Assembly: GCA_902495025.1 (NCBI GenBank)
Contig: CABUWB010000003.1
Location: forward strand, 1-25,026
Source of the DNA: an uncultured Eubacteriales bacterium
Lineage (GTDB): Bacteria; Bacillota; Clostridia; Lachnospirales; CAG-274
Length of the DNA stretch: 25,026 nucleotides
Reading direction: 5' to 3'
Under the pieces are notes generated by a model. The model searched no databases. It was not told where the DNA came from and saw only the letters and a list, made by a program, of their open reading frames with translations. Each line of letters starts with the position of its first letter. Position 1 is the stretch's first letter. Below are positions 15,678 to 23,478 of the stretch, piece by piece. The position numbers and the translations under genes are program-made.

Positions 15678-15706
15678 ATTATAATATCTGACAGCCCCGT
15701 TGTCAA
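15678..15706 (-). promoter_or_regulatory. Consensus promoter of pyrG
   Basis: On the minus strand TTGACA (15701-15706), 17 nt, TATAAT (15678-15683). It begins 13 bases downstream of the S41 protease stop codon, so pyrG can be transcribed independently of the rimO operon. The leader is about 60 nt. Confidence 0.87.
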
Positions 15707-15719
15707 TATACAAAGGGAT

Positions 15720-17111
15720 TTACTGCAAACTATTTTCACCCATAATCCATACGTATGCCTCCAGCAGCGTCCTGTCCGTATTGTTCATAAGTGAATATAT
15801 CTTTACATTAAGGGCGCTGACCGTTGCCGTATCCAGCTTGTAGGTTACTGGCAGACCCTCCTTGCGCTGGAACGAGCCAAGGCTTCGCTTAACCTTGTTG
15901 TCGGTAAGGGTGTTATAGCCTAAAAGCTCCAGTGCCGTCCTCAGCTTTGAGCTGGAGTAGGTGTCGTCCGCTGATACAAAAAGCACGTCGCTTACCTCAA
16001 TATCGGGTATAACGCCTATGCCGTTCACCTTTTTGCCCGAGCGTGTAAAGTATTCAAACGCCGTCATTTTAAGGTAGCCCATTTCGGATAAATCCACTAT
16101 GGACTGCATAACGCCCTTGCCGTAGGTCTTCTGACCTACAACAATGCCTGCGCCGCTGTCCTGTATTGCCGAGGCAACAATCTCCGATGCGGAGGCTGTC
16201 ATGCCGTCTACAAGCACAACAAGCTCCTCAAACGGCTTTGAGGTAAGGTAGGAGTTATATTCGGTTATATTGCCTGCCTTGTCCTTTGTGTATATAATTC
16301 TGCCTGCGGGTACAAACTGCCTGCATATATCGATAGCCTGCTCAACATAGCCGCCCGTATTGCCCCTTAAATCAAGTATCAGCTTGGTTTTGCCTGCCTT
16401 TTTCTGTGCTGATATTGCCTGGCGCAGCTCGCTGCCTGTGTTGTCTGCAATCTGCGTAATTTTAATGTAGGCAACCGATGAGTTGTCATACTTGGTATTA
16501 AGGCTTATAAGGCTGCCTATATCCACGCTTTCCACCGTTTTTACCTCAACAGGGCGCAGGGTAACGTTTATTATTTCCTCCTTGCCTCTGTGCACTGCCT
16601 TAATGGTGATTACCTCAAGGGATTTGCGTGTTAGCATATTTTCTATCTCTTTAATACCTTTGCCGAGGGTGGGGGTACCGTTAATCTCCAGTATTCTGTC
16701 CTCCAGCCTGAGCCCTGCCGCACCTGCTGCAGAGTCGGGATAGAGCTTTGTTACCTGTGGATAGCCCTCGCTGTCAAGCTCAAAGTCAATGCCTGCAGTA
16801 TATATGGTACCCGAAATGCTTTTCATAATTTCGTCATACTGCTCCTGAGTATAGTACTCGCTGTAATCATCAAGCGAGTGCGCCATGCCGTTTATGGCTG
16901 CCTCTACAAGCTGCTTGGTTGATACCTCGCCGCCTATGTAGTTGTTGTTGATGTAGTCAATTACCTCTGCAAGATATTCCTTGGCAAGCTCTGCATTTTC
17001 CTCGCTGCTCGACCCGTCAAAAAGGTCGTCCGCATGTACGGTAACATTAAGCGGTGCAGAAAGTGTAAATAAAAATGCAAAGGTAATACATACCGCCTTT
17101 TTAAAACCCAT
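15720..17111 (-). CDS. S41 (CtpA-type) carboxy-terminal processing protease
   Basis: 463 residues. An N-terminal signal sequence or anchor (KKAVCITFAFLFTLSAPLNVTVHA) exports it. Then come a helical N-terminal segment with NNNYIGGEVSTKQLVEAAINGM, a PDZ domain (about 95-180; YPQVTKLYPDSAAGAAGLRLEDRILEINGT), and the S41 core with LRGNTGGYVEQA, the catalytic Ser in VDGMTASASEIVASA and the catalytic Lys in GQKTYGKGVMQ. The last 75 residues (RTALELLGYN, KVKRSLGSFQRKEGLPVTYKLD) look like a peptidoglycan-binding module. Such proteases trim envelope proteins or regulate wall hydrolases. AAAGGTGTG precedes the start. It lies 25 nt after pgsA and is probably the last gene of the rimO-pgsA operon. Confidence 0.93.
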   Translation of the reverse strand: MGFKKAVCITFAFLFTLSAPLNVTVHADDLFDGSSSEENAELAKEYLAEVIDYINNNYIGGEVSTKQLVEAAINGMAHSLDDYSEYYTQEQYDEIMKSISGTIYTAGIDFELDSEGYPQVTKLYPDSAAGAAGLRLEDRILEINGTPTLGKGIKEIENMLTRKSLEVITIKAVHRGKEEIINVTLRPVEVKTVESVDIGSLISLNTKYDNSSVAYIKITQIADNTGSELRQAISAQKKAGKTKLILDLRGNTGGYVEQAIDICRQFVPAGRIIYTKDKAGNITEYNSYLTSKPFEELVVLVDGMTASASEIVASAIQDSGAGIVVGQKTYGKGVMQSIVDLSEMGYLKMTAFEYFTRSGKKVNGIGVIPDIEVSDVLFVSADDTYSSSKLRTALELLGYNTLTDNKVKRSLGSFQRKEGLPVTYKLDTATVSALNVKIYSLMNNTDRTLLEAYVWIMGENSLQ

Positions 17112-17136
17112 AAATTAACACACCTTTCGGAGTATT

Positions 17137-17691
17137 TTATTCCTTCAGAACTCCAATGTTTTTTATGATATAATCACAGGCGGAAACAACCGTAAGCACA
17201 ACCGAAAGCGCTATAAGTGCCGTTGCCGCATGTGTAAATACCGCATTGTTTATGTTGAGCAGCAAAAGTATAAGCATAAGCATCTGGCTTATGGTCTTTG
17301 CCTTGCCCCATTTGCTTGCCGCAATTACCACCTGCTGCTCTGCTGCAAGCGTGCGGAAGCCTGTTATAATAAACTCTCTTGCTATAATAATTATTACCAC
17401 CCAGTTTGGCAGTACAACGTGTGCGCCGTCAATGCCTATAAGCGCAATCATTGCAGAGCATACAAGCAGCTTGTCTGCAAGTGGGTCCATAAATTTGCCA
17501 AAGTTGGTTACAAGGTTATACTTGCGTGCAATATAGCCGTCAAGTGCGTCCGTTGCCGAGGCAAGGCAGAATATGGCAGTTGCTATATAGCGTGCAAGCT
17601 GTGGCTCTATGCCTATGGGACACATAAGCACGACAAGAAATATTGGTATCATTATTACCCTTAAAAGGGTAAGCTTGTTTGGTAAGTTCAT
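17137..17691 (-). CDS. pgsA: CDP-diacylglycerol--glycerol-3-phosphate 3-phosphatidyltransferase
   Basis: 184 residues. An integral membrane enzyme that makes phosphatidylglycerol phosphate, first step of phosphatidylglycerol and cardiolipin synthesis. The CDP-alcohol phosphotransferase signature is complete: Asp48, Asp51-Gly52, Ala55-Arg56, Gly65, Asp69 and Asp73 in TDALDGYIARKYNL to FGKFMDPLADK. Several hydrophobic segments span the rest. AAAGGAG precedes the ATG and abuts the rimO stop codon 12 nt upstream, so it is tightly coupled to rimO, a common arrangement in Firmicutes. Confidence 0.95.
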   Translation of the reverse strand: MNLPNKLTLLRVIMIPIFLVVLMCPIGIEPQLARYIATAIFCLASATDALDGYIARKYNLVTNFGKFMDPLADKLLVCSAMIALIGIDGAHVVLPNWVVIIIIAREFIITGFRTLAAEQQVVIAASKWGKAKTISQMLMLILLLLNINNAVFTHAATALIALSVVLTVVSACDYIIKNIGVLKE

Positions 17692-17703
17692 AATAATCTC
17701 CTT

Positions 17704-18993
17704 TTATTCAACAATTTCTCCAACTAAATCATAATCGCTTGCTGAGGTGATTTCTATATTGTAATAGTCGCCTGCTATAAGCTCGTTTTCACTCTCGAAA
17801 AATACGTAGCCGTCAATTTTGCCCTCTACTATAACCTCAAGGGTTTTGCCTATAAAGCTTTCGCAGACCTCGGCGGAAACATTTTTCTGTACCTCCATGA
17901 TGTAGTCCTTGCGCTGCTGCTTTATTTCCTCGTCTATCTGGTGGGGCAGCTTATAGGCAGGCGTGCCCTCCTCACGTGAGTAGGCAAATACACCAAGCCT
18001 GTCAAACTTAACCTCTTTTATAAAGCTGCAAAGCCCTGCAAAGTCCTCCTCCGTTTCCCCGGGGAAGCCCACAATAAGGGTTGTCCTGATGCAGATGTCG
18101 GGCATTGCCGCCCTCAAACCGCCTATTACGTCCTTTAGCTCGGCTCTTGTACTCTTTCTGCCCATCAGCTTTAATATTTTATCCTCTGAGTGCTGTATTG
18201 GCATATCTATATAGTGCAGCACCTTTTTGTTGCCTGCCATTTCGTTTACAAGCTCGGGATAAATATGCTCGGGGTAGCAGTATAAAAGGCGCAGCCAGTG
18301 TATGCCCTCTATTTTGGAAAGCTCCCTTAAAAGCTCATGCAGCCTTTGTCTGCCGTATAAATCCTTACCGTAAAGCGAGGTGTCCTGTGCGATGAGTATA
18401 AGCTCGCTTACACCCTGCTGTGCCATAATTTCCGCCTCTTTTATAAGGCTCTCTATATGGCGTGAGCGGTATCTTCCTCTTAATGACGGTATTGTGCAGT
18501 AGGTACATTTGCTGTCGCAGCCCTCTGCAATTTTAAGGTAGCCGTAACCGCCGAGGGTGGTGATAAGCCTTTTGTGGCTGACGTCCTCGTCAAGCGGCTT
18601 GTCCCTGTCGCCTACAACCTGAAAATGCTTTTCGCCCTCTGTAAGGCGCTTTATTACCGAGCCTATGTTTACAAACTCCGATGTGCCTACTACGGCGTCA
18701 ACCTCTGGCAGGGACTCAAAAATTTCGTCCTTATATCGCTGTGCCATACAGCCTGTTACAATTATTCCCTTGCAGGTGCCCTCTTTTTTGCGCTCTGCCG
18801 CATCAAGCACCCTGTCAATTGCCTCCTTGTTTGCGTCCATAATAAAGCCGCAGCTGTTTATTATTATAATATCCGCCTCGCTGTCATCATCGGTTATGAT
18901 GTAGCCCTCACTGTCTATAAGACCAAGCATTATTTCGCTGTCTATGAGGTTTTTATCGCAGCCGAGGGATATAAAACAAATCCTTGTACTCAT
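17704..18993 (-). CDS. rimO: Ribosomal protein S12 methylthiotransferase RimO
   Basis: 429 residues from MSTRICFISLG, chosen because AAGGAG lies just upstream; an ATG 7 codons earlier is in frame but would cover that site. A radical-SAM enzyme that methylthiolates an aspartate of ribosomal protein S12. The N-terminal UPF0004 domain has its three cluster cysteines in SLGCDKNLIDSE, NSCGFI and VTGCMAQRY. The radical-SAM cluster is in EGCDSKCTYCTIPSLRGRYR (CxxxCxxC). The C-terminus is a TRAM-type domain (about 370-429) rich in beta structure. SLGCDKNLIDSE and the overall length favour RimO over MiaB. First gene of the operon with pgsA and the S41 protease. Confidence 0.96.
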   Translation of the reverse strand: MSTRICFISLGCDKNLIDSEIMLGLIDSEGYIITDDDSEADIIIINSCGFIMDANKEAIDRVLDAAERKKEGTCKGIIVTGCMAQRYKDEIFESLPEVDAVVGTSEFVNIGSVIKRLTEGEKHFQVVGDRDKPLDEDVSHKRLITTLGGYGYLKIAEGCDSKCTYCTIPSLRGRYRSRHIESLIKEAEIMAQQGVSELILIAQDTSLYGKDLYGRQRLHELLRELSKIEGIHWLRLLYCYPEHIYPELVNEMAGNKKVLHYIDMPIQHSEDKILKLMGRKSTRAELKDVIGGLRAAMPDICIRTTLIVGFPGETEEDFAGLCSFIKEVKFDRLGVFAYSREEGTPAYKLPHQIDEEIKQQRKDYIMEVQKNVSAEVCESFIGKTLEVIVEGKIDGYVFFESENELIAGDYYNIEITSASDYDLVGEIVE

Positions 18994-19024
18994 AACAATC
19001 TCCTTAAAATACATTACTATCTCT

Positions 19025-19033
19025 ATTATATCA
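19025..19033 (-). promoter_or_regulatory. Extended -10 promoter of the rimO operon
   Basis: On the minus strand TGATATAAT (TG at the extended position, TATAAT at 19025-19030), with no good -35 at 16-18 nt spacing. The transcript would start near 19018, about 25 nt before the rimO ATG. Confidence 0.55.
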
Positions 19034-19117
19034 TATTGTTATAGAAAAAGCTAATTAATTTTTATTGACAAAAATAAAAGTTTGTGCTTGTAAATGGAAA
19101 ACTCCCTCAAAAAAAAG

Positions 19118-19146
19118 TTGTAATCTGCCATAATATATGATAAAAT
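19118..19146 (+). promoter_or_regulatory. Promoter of yebC
   Basis: TTGTAA (19118-19123), 17 nt, TAAAAT (19141-19146) with TG at the extended -10 position. A start near 19153 places the in-frame ATG at 19145 outside the transcript and supports the start at 19187. Confidence 0.6.
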
Positions 19147-19186
19147 GAAAAACGATGACTACGAAAAATGTTTGGAGGTTTTATTT

Positions 19187-19921
19187 ATGAGTGGACATTC
19201 AAAGTTCGCCAATATTAAGCACAAAAAGGAAAAGAACGATGCCGCAAAGGGCAAAATTTTTACGGTATTAGGACGTGAGCTTGCAGTTGCAGTAAAGGCA
19301 GGCGGTCCGGACCCTGCAAGCAACGCAAGGCTGCGTGATGCAATTGCCAAGGCAAAGTCAAACAATATGCCTAACGATACAATTGACAGAAGCATTAAAA
19401 AGGCAGCAGGCAACCTTGAGGCAGTTAATTACGAGGCAATTACCTACGAAGGTTACGGCCCTAACGGTGTAGCCGTAATTGTTGAGGTGCTTACAGACAA
19501 CCGCAACCGTTCAGCTGCAAACGTAAGGAGCGCTTTTACAAAGGGCGGCGGAAATATGGGAAACAGCGGCTGTGTAAGCTTTATGTTTGACGAAAAGGGT
19601 CAGATTATGATTGCCAAGGACGAGGATAAGGAGATTGACTCCGAGGAGCTTGAAATGGCGGCTATCGAGGCTGGCGCAGAGGATATTACAGAGAGCGACG
19701 AGGGCTTTGAAATTATCACTGCTCCCGAGGACTTTTCCGCAGTGCGTGAGGCGCTGGAGGCAGCAGGCTTTGTTGCTGATGAGGCAGAGGTTACAATGAT
19801 TCCTCAGACTTATACCTCTCTTACCTCCGATGACGATATTAAAAAGATGAATAGACTTCTTGACCTGCTTGATGATGATGACGATGTAAAGACCGTTTAT
19901 CATAACTGGGACGAGGAATAA
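19187..19921 (+). CDS. yebC: YebC/PmpR-family protein
   Basis: 244 residues, the family's usual length. It starts with the invariant MSGHSKFANIKHKK (usual residue Trp is Phe here), preceded by GGAGG; this fixes the ATG at 19187, not the upstream in-frame one. Further signatures: FTVLGRELAVAVKAGGPDP, NARLRDAIAKAKSNNMPND and GPNGVAVIVEVLTDNRNRSA. YebC proteins were described as transcriptional regulators (PmpR, RuvC control), and more recent work on some members points to relief of ribosome stalling at proline stretches; which applies here cannot be told. The C-terminal part is strongly acidic (DDDDD run). Cytoplasmic. The pectate lyase gene starts 50 nt later. Confidence 0.94.
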   Translation: MSGHSKFANIKHKKEKNDAAKGKIFTVLGRELAVAVKAGGPDPASNARLRDAIAKAKSNNMPNDTIDRSIKKAAGNLEAVNYEAITYEGYGPNGVAVIVEVLTDNRNRSAANVRSAFTKGGGNMGNSGCVSFMFDEKGQIMIAKDEDKEIDSEELEMAAIEAGAEDITESDEGFEIITAPEDFSAVREALEAAGFVADEAEVTMIPQTYTSLTSDDDIKKMNRLLDLLDDDDDVKTVYHNWDEE

Positions 19922-19927
19922 AAATTG

Positions 19928-19949
19928 GGGCGGGAATAATTTTCCGCCC
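19928..19949 (+). terminator. Hairpin between yebC and the pectate lyase gene
   Basis: GGGCGGGAA (19928-19936), TAAT loop, TTTCCGCCC (19941-19949), one G-T wobble. It lacks a real T-run, so it is at most a weak terminator or an mRNA stability or processing element just before the AGGAGG of the next gene. Confidence 0.45.
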
Positions 19950-19971
19950 TTATCCATAACAGGAGGATAAA

Positions 19972-22320
19972 ATGAAAAAGATATTTAAAAAAATAATTGC
20001 GGCTGCACTTGGCTCGGTGATAATGCTTACATCTGTTCCGTTCAGTGTTTTTGGTGCAGACGTAACAATTACCAAAAGTGGCGGCTGGTATGAATATGCC
20101 TTTGTGCAGTGGAGCGGCAGCGGCTCTGCAACAGTTGAGTATAAGGAGACGACGGCGGCTGACAGTACATATACCGCTGTTGACAGCGAGCTTATAAGGG
20201 ACAACAGGGTTGATATACCCGGTCTTAAGGGCGATACCGCTTATACAATTAAGGTAACAGTTGACGGTGCCAGCTCTGAAACAACCGTTAAAACAATGAG
20301 CTATAACAGGGACGGCTATGCACACTTTAATTCGTCGGGCGTGGGCGCATACAATGATGACGGCACGCTTAAAAGCAATGCCGATGTAATTTATGTTACA
20401 AATGCTACAAAGAACAGCGTTACCTACGGCAGTTACAAGGGTATTGCCAATATTTTAAGCAATGCAAGCAAGATAAGCAAGCCTCTTGCAATACGTATTA
20501 TAGGTACTGTAGATACGCAGACAAGAGATGCGGACGGTACAAAAACAACCGATAAAAATAACGGTGTTGTTGCCATAAACGGTCTTGTTGATACTTCATC
20601 AGGCTCTGACTCCAACTTTAATATGTGTGAGATAAAGGGCGCATCAAACCTTACAATTGAGGGTATCGGCACAGATGCACTTATTGACAAGTGGGGCATG
20701 GTTATTAAAAATGACGCTAAAAGCTGCGAGATAAGAAACCTTGGTTTTCAGCGTTATCCTGAGGACGCAACCGCTATTGAGGGCGCAAACAATGTATGGA
20801 TTCACAACAACGACTTTGAGTCGGGTGAAAACAAGTATGACCTTACAAGCGAGCAGGACAAGCACTACGGCGACGGCTCAACGGATATTAAAAAGTCCTA
20901 CTATATAACAATCAGCGGCAACTACTACCACAACGGTCATAAGACTTCACTTATAGGTGCAAGCTCAAGCCAGTATCAGGACTGGATTACATTCTCGGGC
21001 AATGTGTTTGATGCAACTGCGGAGCGTACACCAAGAGTAAGAAATGCACACGTACATGTTTACAACAACTATTATAAGGATGTAACGGGCTACGGCATAG
21101 GTGCGTCGTATAACTCAAAAATTTTCTCCGAGGCAAACTACTTTGAAAATACAAACATTCCTATCACAATGGGACCTGTTGGCTCGGATAAATACGGCGG
21201 TACCGTTAAGTCGTGGGCTGATATTTTTGTGGACTGTTATGAAATAACCAACCCCGACAGTGCAAAGACGGGTACCTCATATACCGCTGCCTCAAGCAGA
21301 GATGAAAAGACATCTATTGCAAACCCAAAGAGTGGCGGCGACGCTTATGATAACTTTGATATAAGCACGTCAAACTTCTATTATAACTCATACTCCGTTG
21401 TAAGCGCACAGCAGGCTAAGAGTGATAATATGGTTTATGCGGGCAGACTTAATGCTGACAGCGGCTATAACGGTGCCAGCGGCGGTGAAAGCACAACCGA
21501 AACAAGCGAGAGTACCACCGTTAGCACAGAGAGCACTACCTCGGCTGATTCAACCACCGAAACCACCACGCTGACAACAGATACTACCACAGAAATTACA
21601 ACCCAAACAACAACTGAAACTACAACCGTTACCGAAACAACAACAGAGAGCACAACACACGCTCCCGTATCTGATATAGTTATTACCGACGGGCTTTTTG
21701 CAGGTGTTGACTACGGCAATATATTTGTACTGGAGGATATGCCTTTTGTAAGCGGTGAAACTACCTTTGACGGTGTAACCTATCCAGGCTGGGCAGCAGG
21801 TACAAATAATCCGTCAACAAGCAACGACGTGCCTACAAAGGGCGCTGCAATAAAGGTAACACCACAGTATGACGGTGTGTTTACACTTACATTTAAGCTT
21901 AATGCAAGCAAGAGCTATTATGCGGTTGAGTCCGACGGTACAAGGCTTGAAACGCTGACAAATTCGTCTGCCGACCCTGTATGCTATACTAAGGTGTATA
22001 ACCTTACGGGCGGTAAGGAGTATTATTTCTACTGCAAGGGTTCAAAAATACCTGTGCTTGCAATGTCGCTTGATGAGGATAAGCCTGTAACACTTATTTA
22101 CGGTGATGCTGATAATTCGGGTACGCTTACCTCAAACGATGCCGCACAGATACTTGCCTCATCACTTGGCGGCTTTACATCTGAGCTTGAAAGCGCATAT
22201 CCTAATTACGCATTCAAATACCTTGATGTAAATAATGACGGTGCGCTTACTGCTGCAGATGCGGCACTTGTGCTTAACAGAACGCTTGATTCTTCAATAT
22301 TATTCCCTGCTGAGGGATAA
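19972..22320 (+). CDS. Secreted pectate lyase (PL1) with dockerin
   Basis: 782 residues, start fixed by AGGAGG. Cleaves de-esterified pectin by beta-elimination outside the cell. Residues 1-29 are a signal peptide (KKIFKKIIAAALGS, VFGA). About 31-109 is a fibronectin-III-like domain. About 112-500 is the PL1 parallel beta-helix: GANNVWIHNNDF (271-282), DGSTDIKKSYYITISGNYYH (301-320), HKTSLIG, and the catalytic Arg motif RTPRVR (352-357). About 505-562 is a Thr/Ser/Glu linker. About 565-703 is a beta-sandwich module of unknown ligand, possibly carbohydrate-binding. 709-772 is a type I dockerin with two calcium loops (GDADNSGTLTSNDAAQIL and LDVNNDGALTAADAALVL). The dockerin implies docking to a cohesin scaffold elsewhere in the genome. 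No promoter is obvious between it and yebC. Confidence 0.93.
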   Translation: MKKIFKKIIAAALGSVIMLTSVPFSVFGADVTITKSGGWYEYAFVQWSGSGSATVEYKETTAADSTYTAVDSELIRDNRVDIPGLKGDTAYTIKVTVDGASSETTVKTMSYNRDGYAHFNSSGVGAYNDDGTLKSNADVIYVTNATKNSVTYGSYKGIANILSNASKISKPLAIRIIGTVDTQTRDADGTKTTDKNNGVVAINGLVDTSSGSDSNFNMCEIKGASNLTIEGIGTDALIDKWGMVIKNDAKSCEIRNLGFQRYPEDATAIEGANNVWIHNNDFESGENKYDLTSEQDKHYGDGSTDIKKSYYITISGNYYHNGHKTSLIGASSSQYQDWITFSGNVFDATAERTPRVRNAHVHVYNNYYKDVTGYGIGASYNSKIFSEANYFENTNIPITMGPVGSDKYGGTVKSWADIFVDCYEITNPDSAKTGTSYTAASSRDEKTSIANPKSGGDAYDNFDISTSNFYYNSYSVVSAQQAKSDNMVYAGRLNADSGYNGASGGESTTETSESTTVSTESTTSADSTTETTTLTTDTTTEITTQTTTETTTVTETTTESTTHAPVSDIVITDGLFAGVDYGNIFVLEDMPFVSGETTFDGVTYPGWAAGTNNPSTSNDVPTKGAAIKVTPQYDGVFTLTFKLNASKSYYAVESDGTRLETLTNSSADPVCYTKVYNLTGGKEYYFYCKGSKIPVLAMSLDEDKPVTLIYGDADNSGTLTSNDAAQILASSLGGFTSELESAYPNYAFKYLDVNNDGALTAADAALVLNRTLDSSILFPAEG

Positions 22321-22327
22321 GTGATTA

Positions 22328-22359
22328 AAAAAAGAGTTTCCACGCTGAAACTCTTTTTT
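22328..22359 (+). terminator. Intrinsic terminator after the pectate lyase gene
   Basis: AAAAAAGAGTTTC (22328-22340), 6-nt loop, GAAACTCTTTTTT (22347-22359), a perfect 13-bp stem with T-run. Confidence 0.92.
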
Positions 22360-22371
22360 GTGTAAAAATAA

Positions 22372-22400
22372 TTTACATTTTTAACCTGCTGTGCTATAAT
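22372..22400 (+). promoter_or_regulatory. Promoter of the Gln/Pro-rich protein gene
   Basis: TTTACA (22372-22377), 17 nt, TATAAT (22395-22400), with TG at 22392-22393 as an extended -10. Strong by sequence. Confidence 0.8.
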
Positions 22401-22437
22401 TAATCTAACAATATACGAATTGAACGGGGGTTTCAAA

Positions 22438-22956
22438 ATGGATAAAAATACGCCTAATCAGCCAAATCAGACAAATCAGCAAAAGCCTGATGCGGTACAG
22501 GGACAGATTAAATGGATAATGGGAGTGATGGAGTCGCTCCAGAAGGCTAATGCAGAGCTTAACAAAAAGCTTGATGAGTATAATAAAAAGTTTGAGGATA
22601 TGGAAAAGCGTATGAATATGCTTTCAATGAGTATGAGCTCACGCCCTGCGCAGCACGCTGTACCACAGCAGCAGGGTATGCAGCAGAACAGCTTTCAGCA
22701 GGCAGCTTACCAGCAGCAGGGTGTGCCACAGGGGCTTCCTGCAGGTAATATGCCTCAGCAGGGACAGTTCCAGCAAATGCCACAGGGCTTCCCACAGGGA
22801 CAGTTCCAGCAGATGCCACAGGGTTATCCACAGCAGCAGTTCCAGCAAATGCCACAGGGCTACCCACAGCAGCAGTTCCAGCAGATGCCGCAGGGTTTCC
22901 CTCAGCAGCCACAGCAGCCACCACAGGGCGTACCTAATACAAATAAGAATGAATAA
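22438..22956 (+). CDS. Coiled-coil protein with Gln/Pro-rich tandem repeats
   Basis: 172 residues from the ATG at 22438. A GGGGG run at 22430-22434 is a weak ribosome site, and the first codons come just after the promoter at 22372-22400. Residues about 22-66 (IKWIMGVMESLQKANAELNK, then KKFEDMEKRMNMLS) form a charged amphipathic helix with heptad character, likely a coiled coil. The remainder is low complexity, with about four units of QFQQMPQG-(F/Y)-PQ-(G/Q) and related QQQGVPQG stretches. No signal peptide, membrane span or known domain is seen. The layout suggests a self-associating, disordered-tail protein, possibly scaffold or condensate-like. Function unknown; the reading frame is supported by the strong promoter, terminator and synonymous variation between repeats. 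Confidence 0.75.
   Translation: MDKNTPNQPNQTNQQKPDAVQGQIKWIMGVMESLQKANAELNKKLDEYNKKFEDMEKRMNMLSMSMSSRPAQHAVPQQQGMQQNSFQQAAYQQQGVPQGLPAGNMPQQGQFQQMPQGFPQGQFQQMPQGYPQQQFQQMPQGYPQQQFQQMPQGFPQQPQQPPQGVPNTNKNE
22765..22908 (+). repeat. In-frame 36-bp tandem repeat, four units
   Basis: Units start at 22765, 22801, 22837 and 22873, each beginning CAGTTCCAGCA. They differ mainly at synonymous or conservative positions (CAA/CAG, TTC/TAT/TAC/TTT), so the repeat is held at the protein level (12 residues per unit). Slippage or recombination could change the copy number. Confidence 0.9.
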
Positions 22957-22963
22957 TATAAAC

Positions 22964-23008
22964 AAAAAACAGGGTTGTCGCATTAATTTTGTGATGCCCC
23001 TGTTTTTT
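22964..23008 (+). terminator. Intrinsic terminator after the Gln/Pro-rich protein gene
   Basis: AAAAAACAGGG (22964-22974) pairs with CCCTGTTTTTT (22998-23008), with a partly paired internal segment (GCAT/ATGC) between them. Confidence 0.82.
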
Positions 23009-23040
23009 TGTATGAATTAGAGTTTAGAGCAGTAATATTA

Positions 23041-23400
23041 ACAACCTAACATTCAATTAATACCTTATGGATTTACTGTAGGGGCGGCAACCTGCCGCCC
23101 GGCAACCATTGCAACATGTTCAACATTCGGGCGGATATGGAATCCGCCCCTACAAGTTAATTACAACGTTAATTGATTTTTTGGCAAAATTGAGCTTATA
23201 TGCAGAATATTTAAACAAACCAACACCTAATTTGTATGCGTTGAAAAAATGATATTATGGGTTACGTAGGGGCTGGTCGTATTGCTGCGCAATACTGCTC
23301 GCCTATGCAACCCGAGGCGGATTCCATATCCGCCCGAATTTTAGCATATTATCATTGCTAACGGGCGGCAGGTTGCCGCCCCTACGAATGTTAGGTTGTT
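23041..23400. repeat. Composite palindromic repeat region with 15-bp terminal inverted repeats
   Basis: No gene lies in 23010-23478; this element fills most of it. AACAACCTAACATTC (23041-23055) is repeated perfectly inverted at 23386-23400. Inside are two units bounded by GTAGGGG and CCCCTAC: unit A 23079-23154 and unit B 23266-23385. A 24-bp segment of A (23079-23102) is present inverted in B (23362-23385), and another (23126-23149) is inverted at 23316-23339. Each unit folds into hairpins (GGGCGG/CCGCCC types). The layout resembles small non-coding mobile or REP-like palindromic elements known from Oscillospiraceae genomes. No transposase is present. 23401-23478 is AT-rich with nothing recognised. 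Confidence 0.75.
23260..23313. repeat. Long imperfect hairpin inside the composite repeat
   Basis: GGGTTACGTAGG on the left is mirrored imperfectly by CCTATGCAACCC on the right, and the centre is the perfect hairpin GTATTGC-TGC-GCAATAC (23279-23295). It looks like a palindromic repeat of its own class nested within unit B. Confidence 0.6.
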
Positions 23401-23478
23401 GATGTTAATCTGCTAAACAATAATTTACCTCTTAAATAATATTTGTCAAAATAAACTGAACCTTTTTAATATATTGTA

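Noticed and set aside
21465..21653. Minus-strand Val-rich open frame opposite the pectate lyase linker
   Set aside because: It is the antisense shadow of the Thr-rich repeat codons.
22765..22908. CRISPR-like regular repeat
   Set aside because: It is an in-frame coding tandem repeat with no spacers.
23079..23385. CRISPR array
   Set aside because: The repeats are inverted palindromes of unequal spacing, not direct repeats with uniform spacers.
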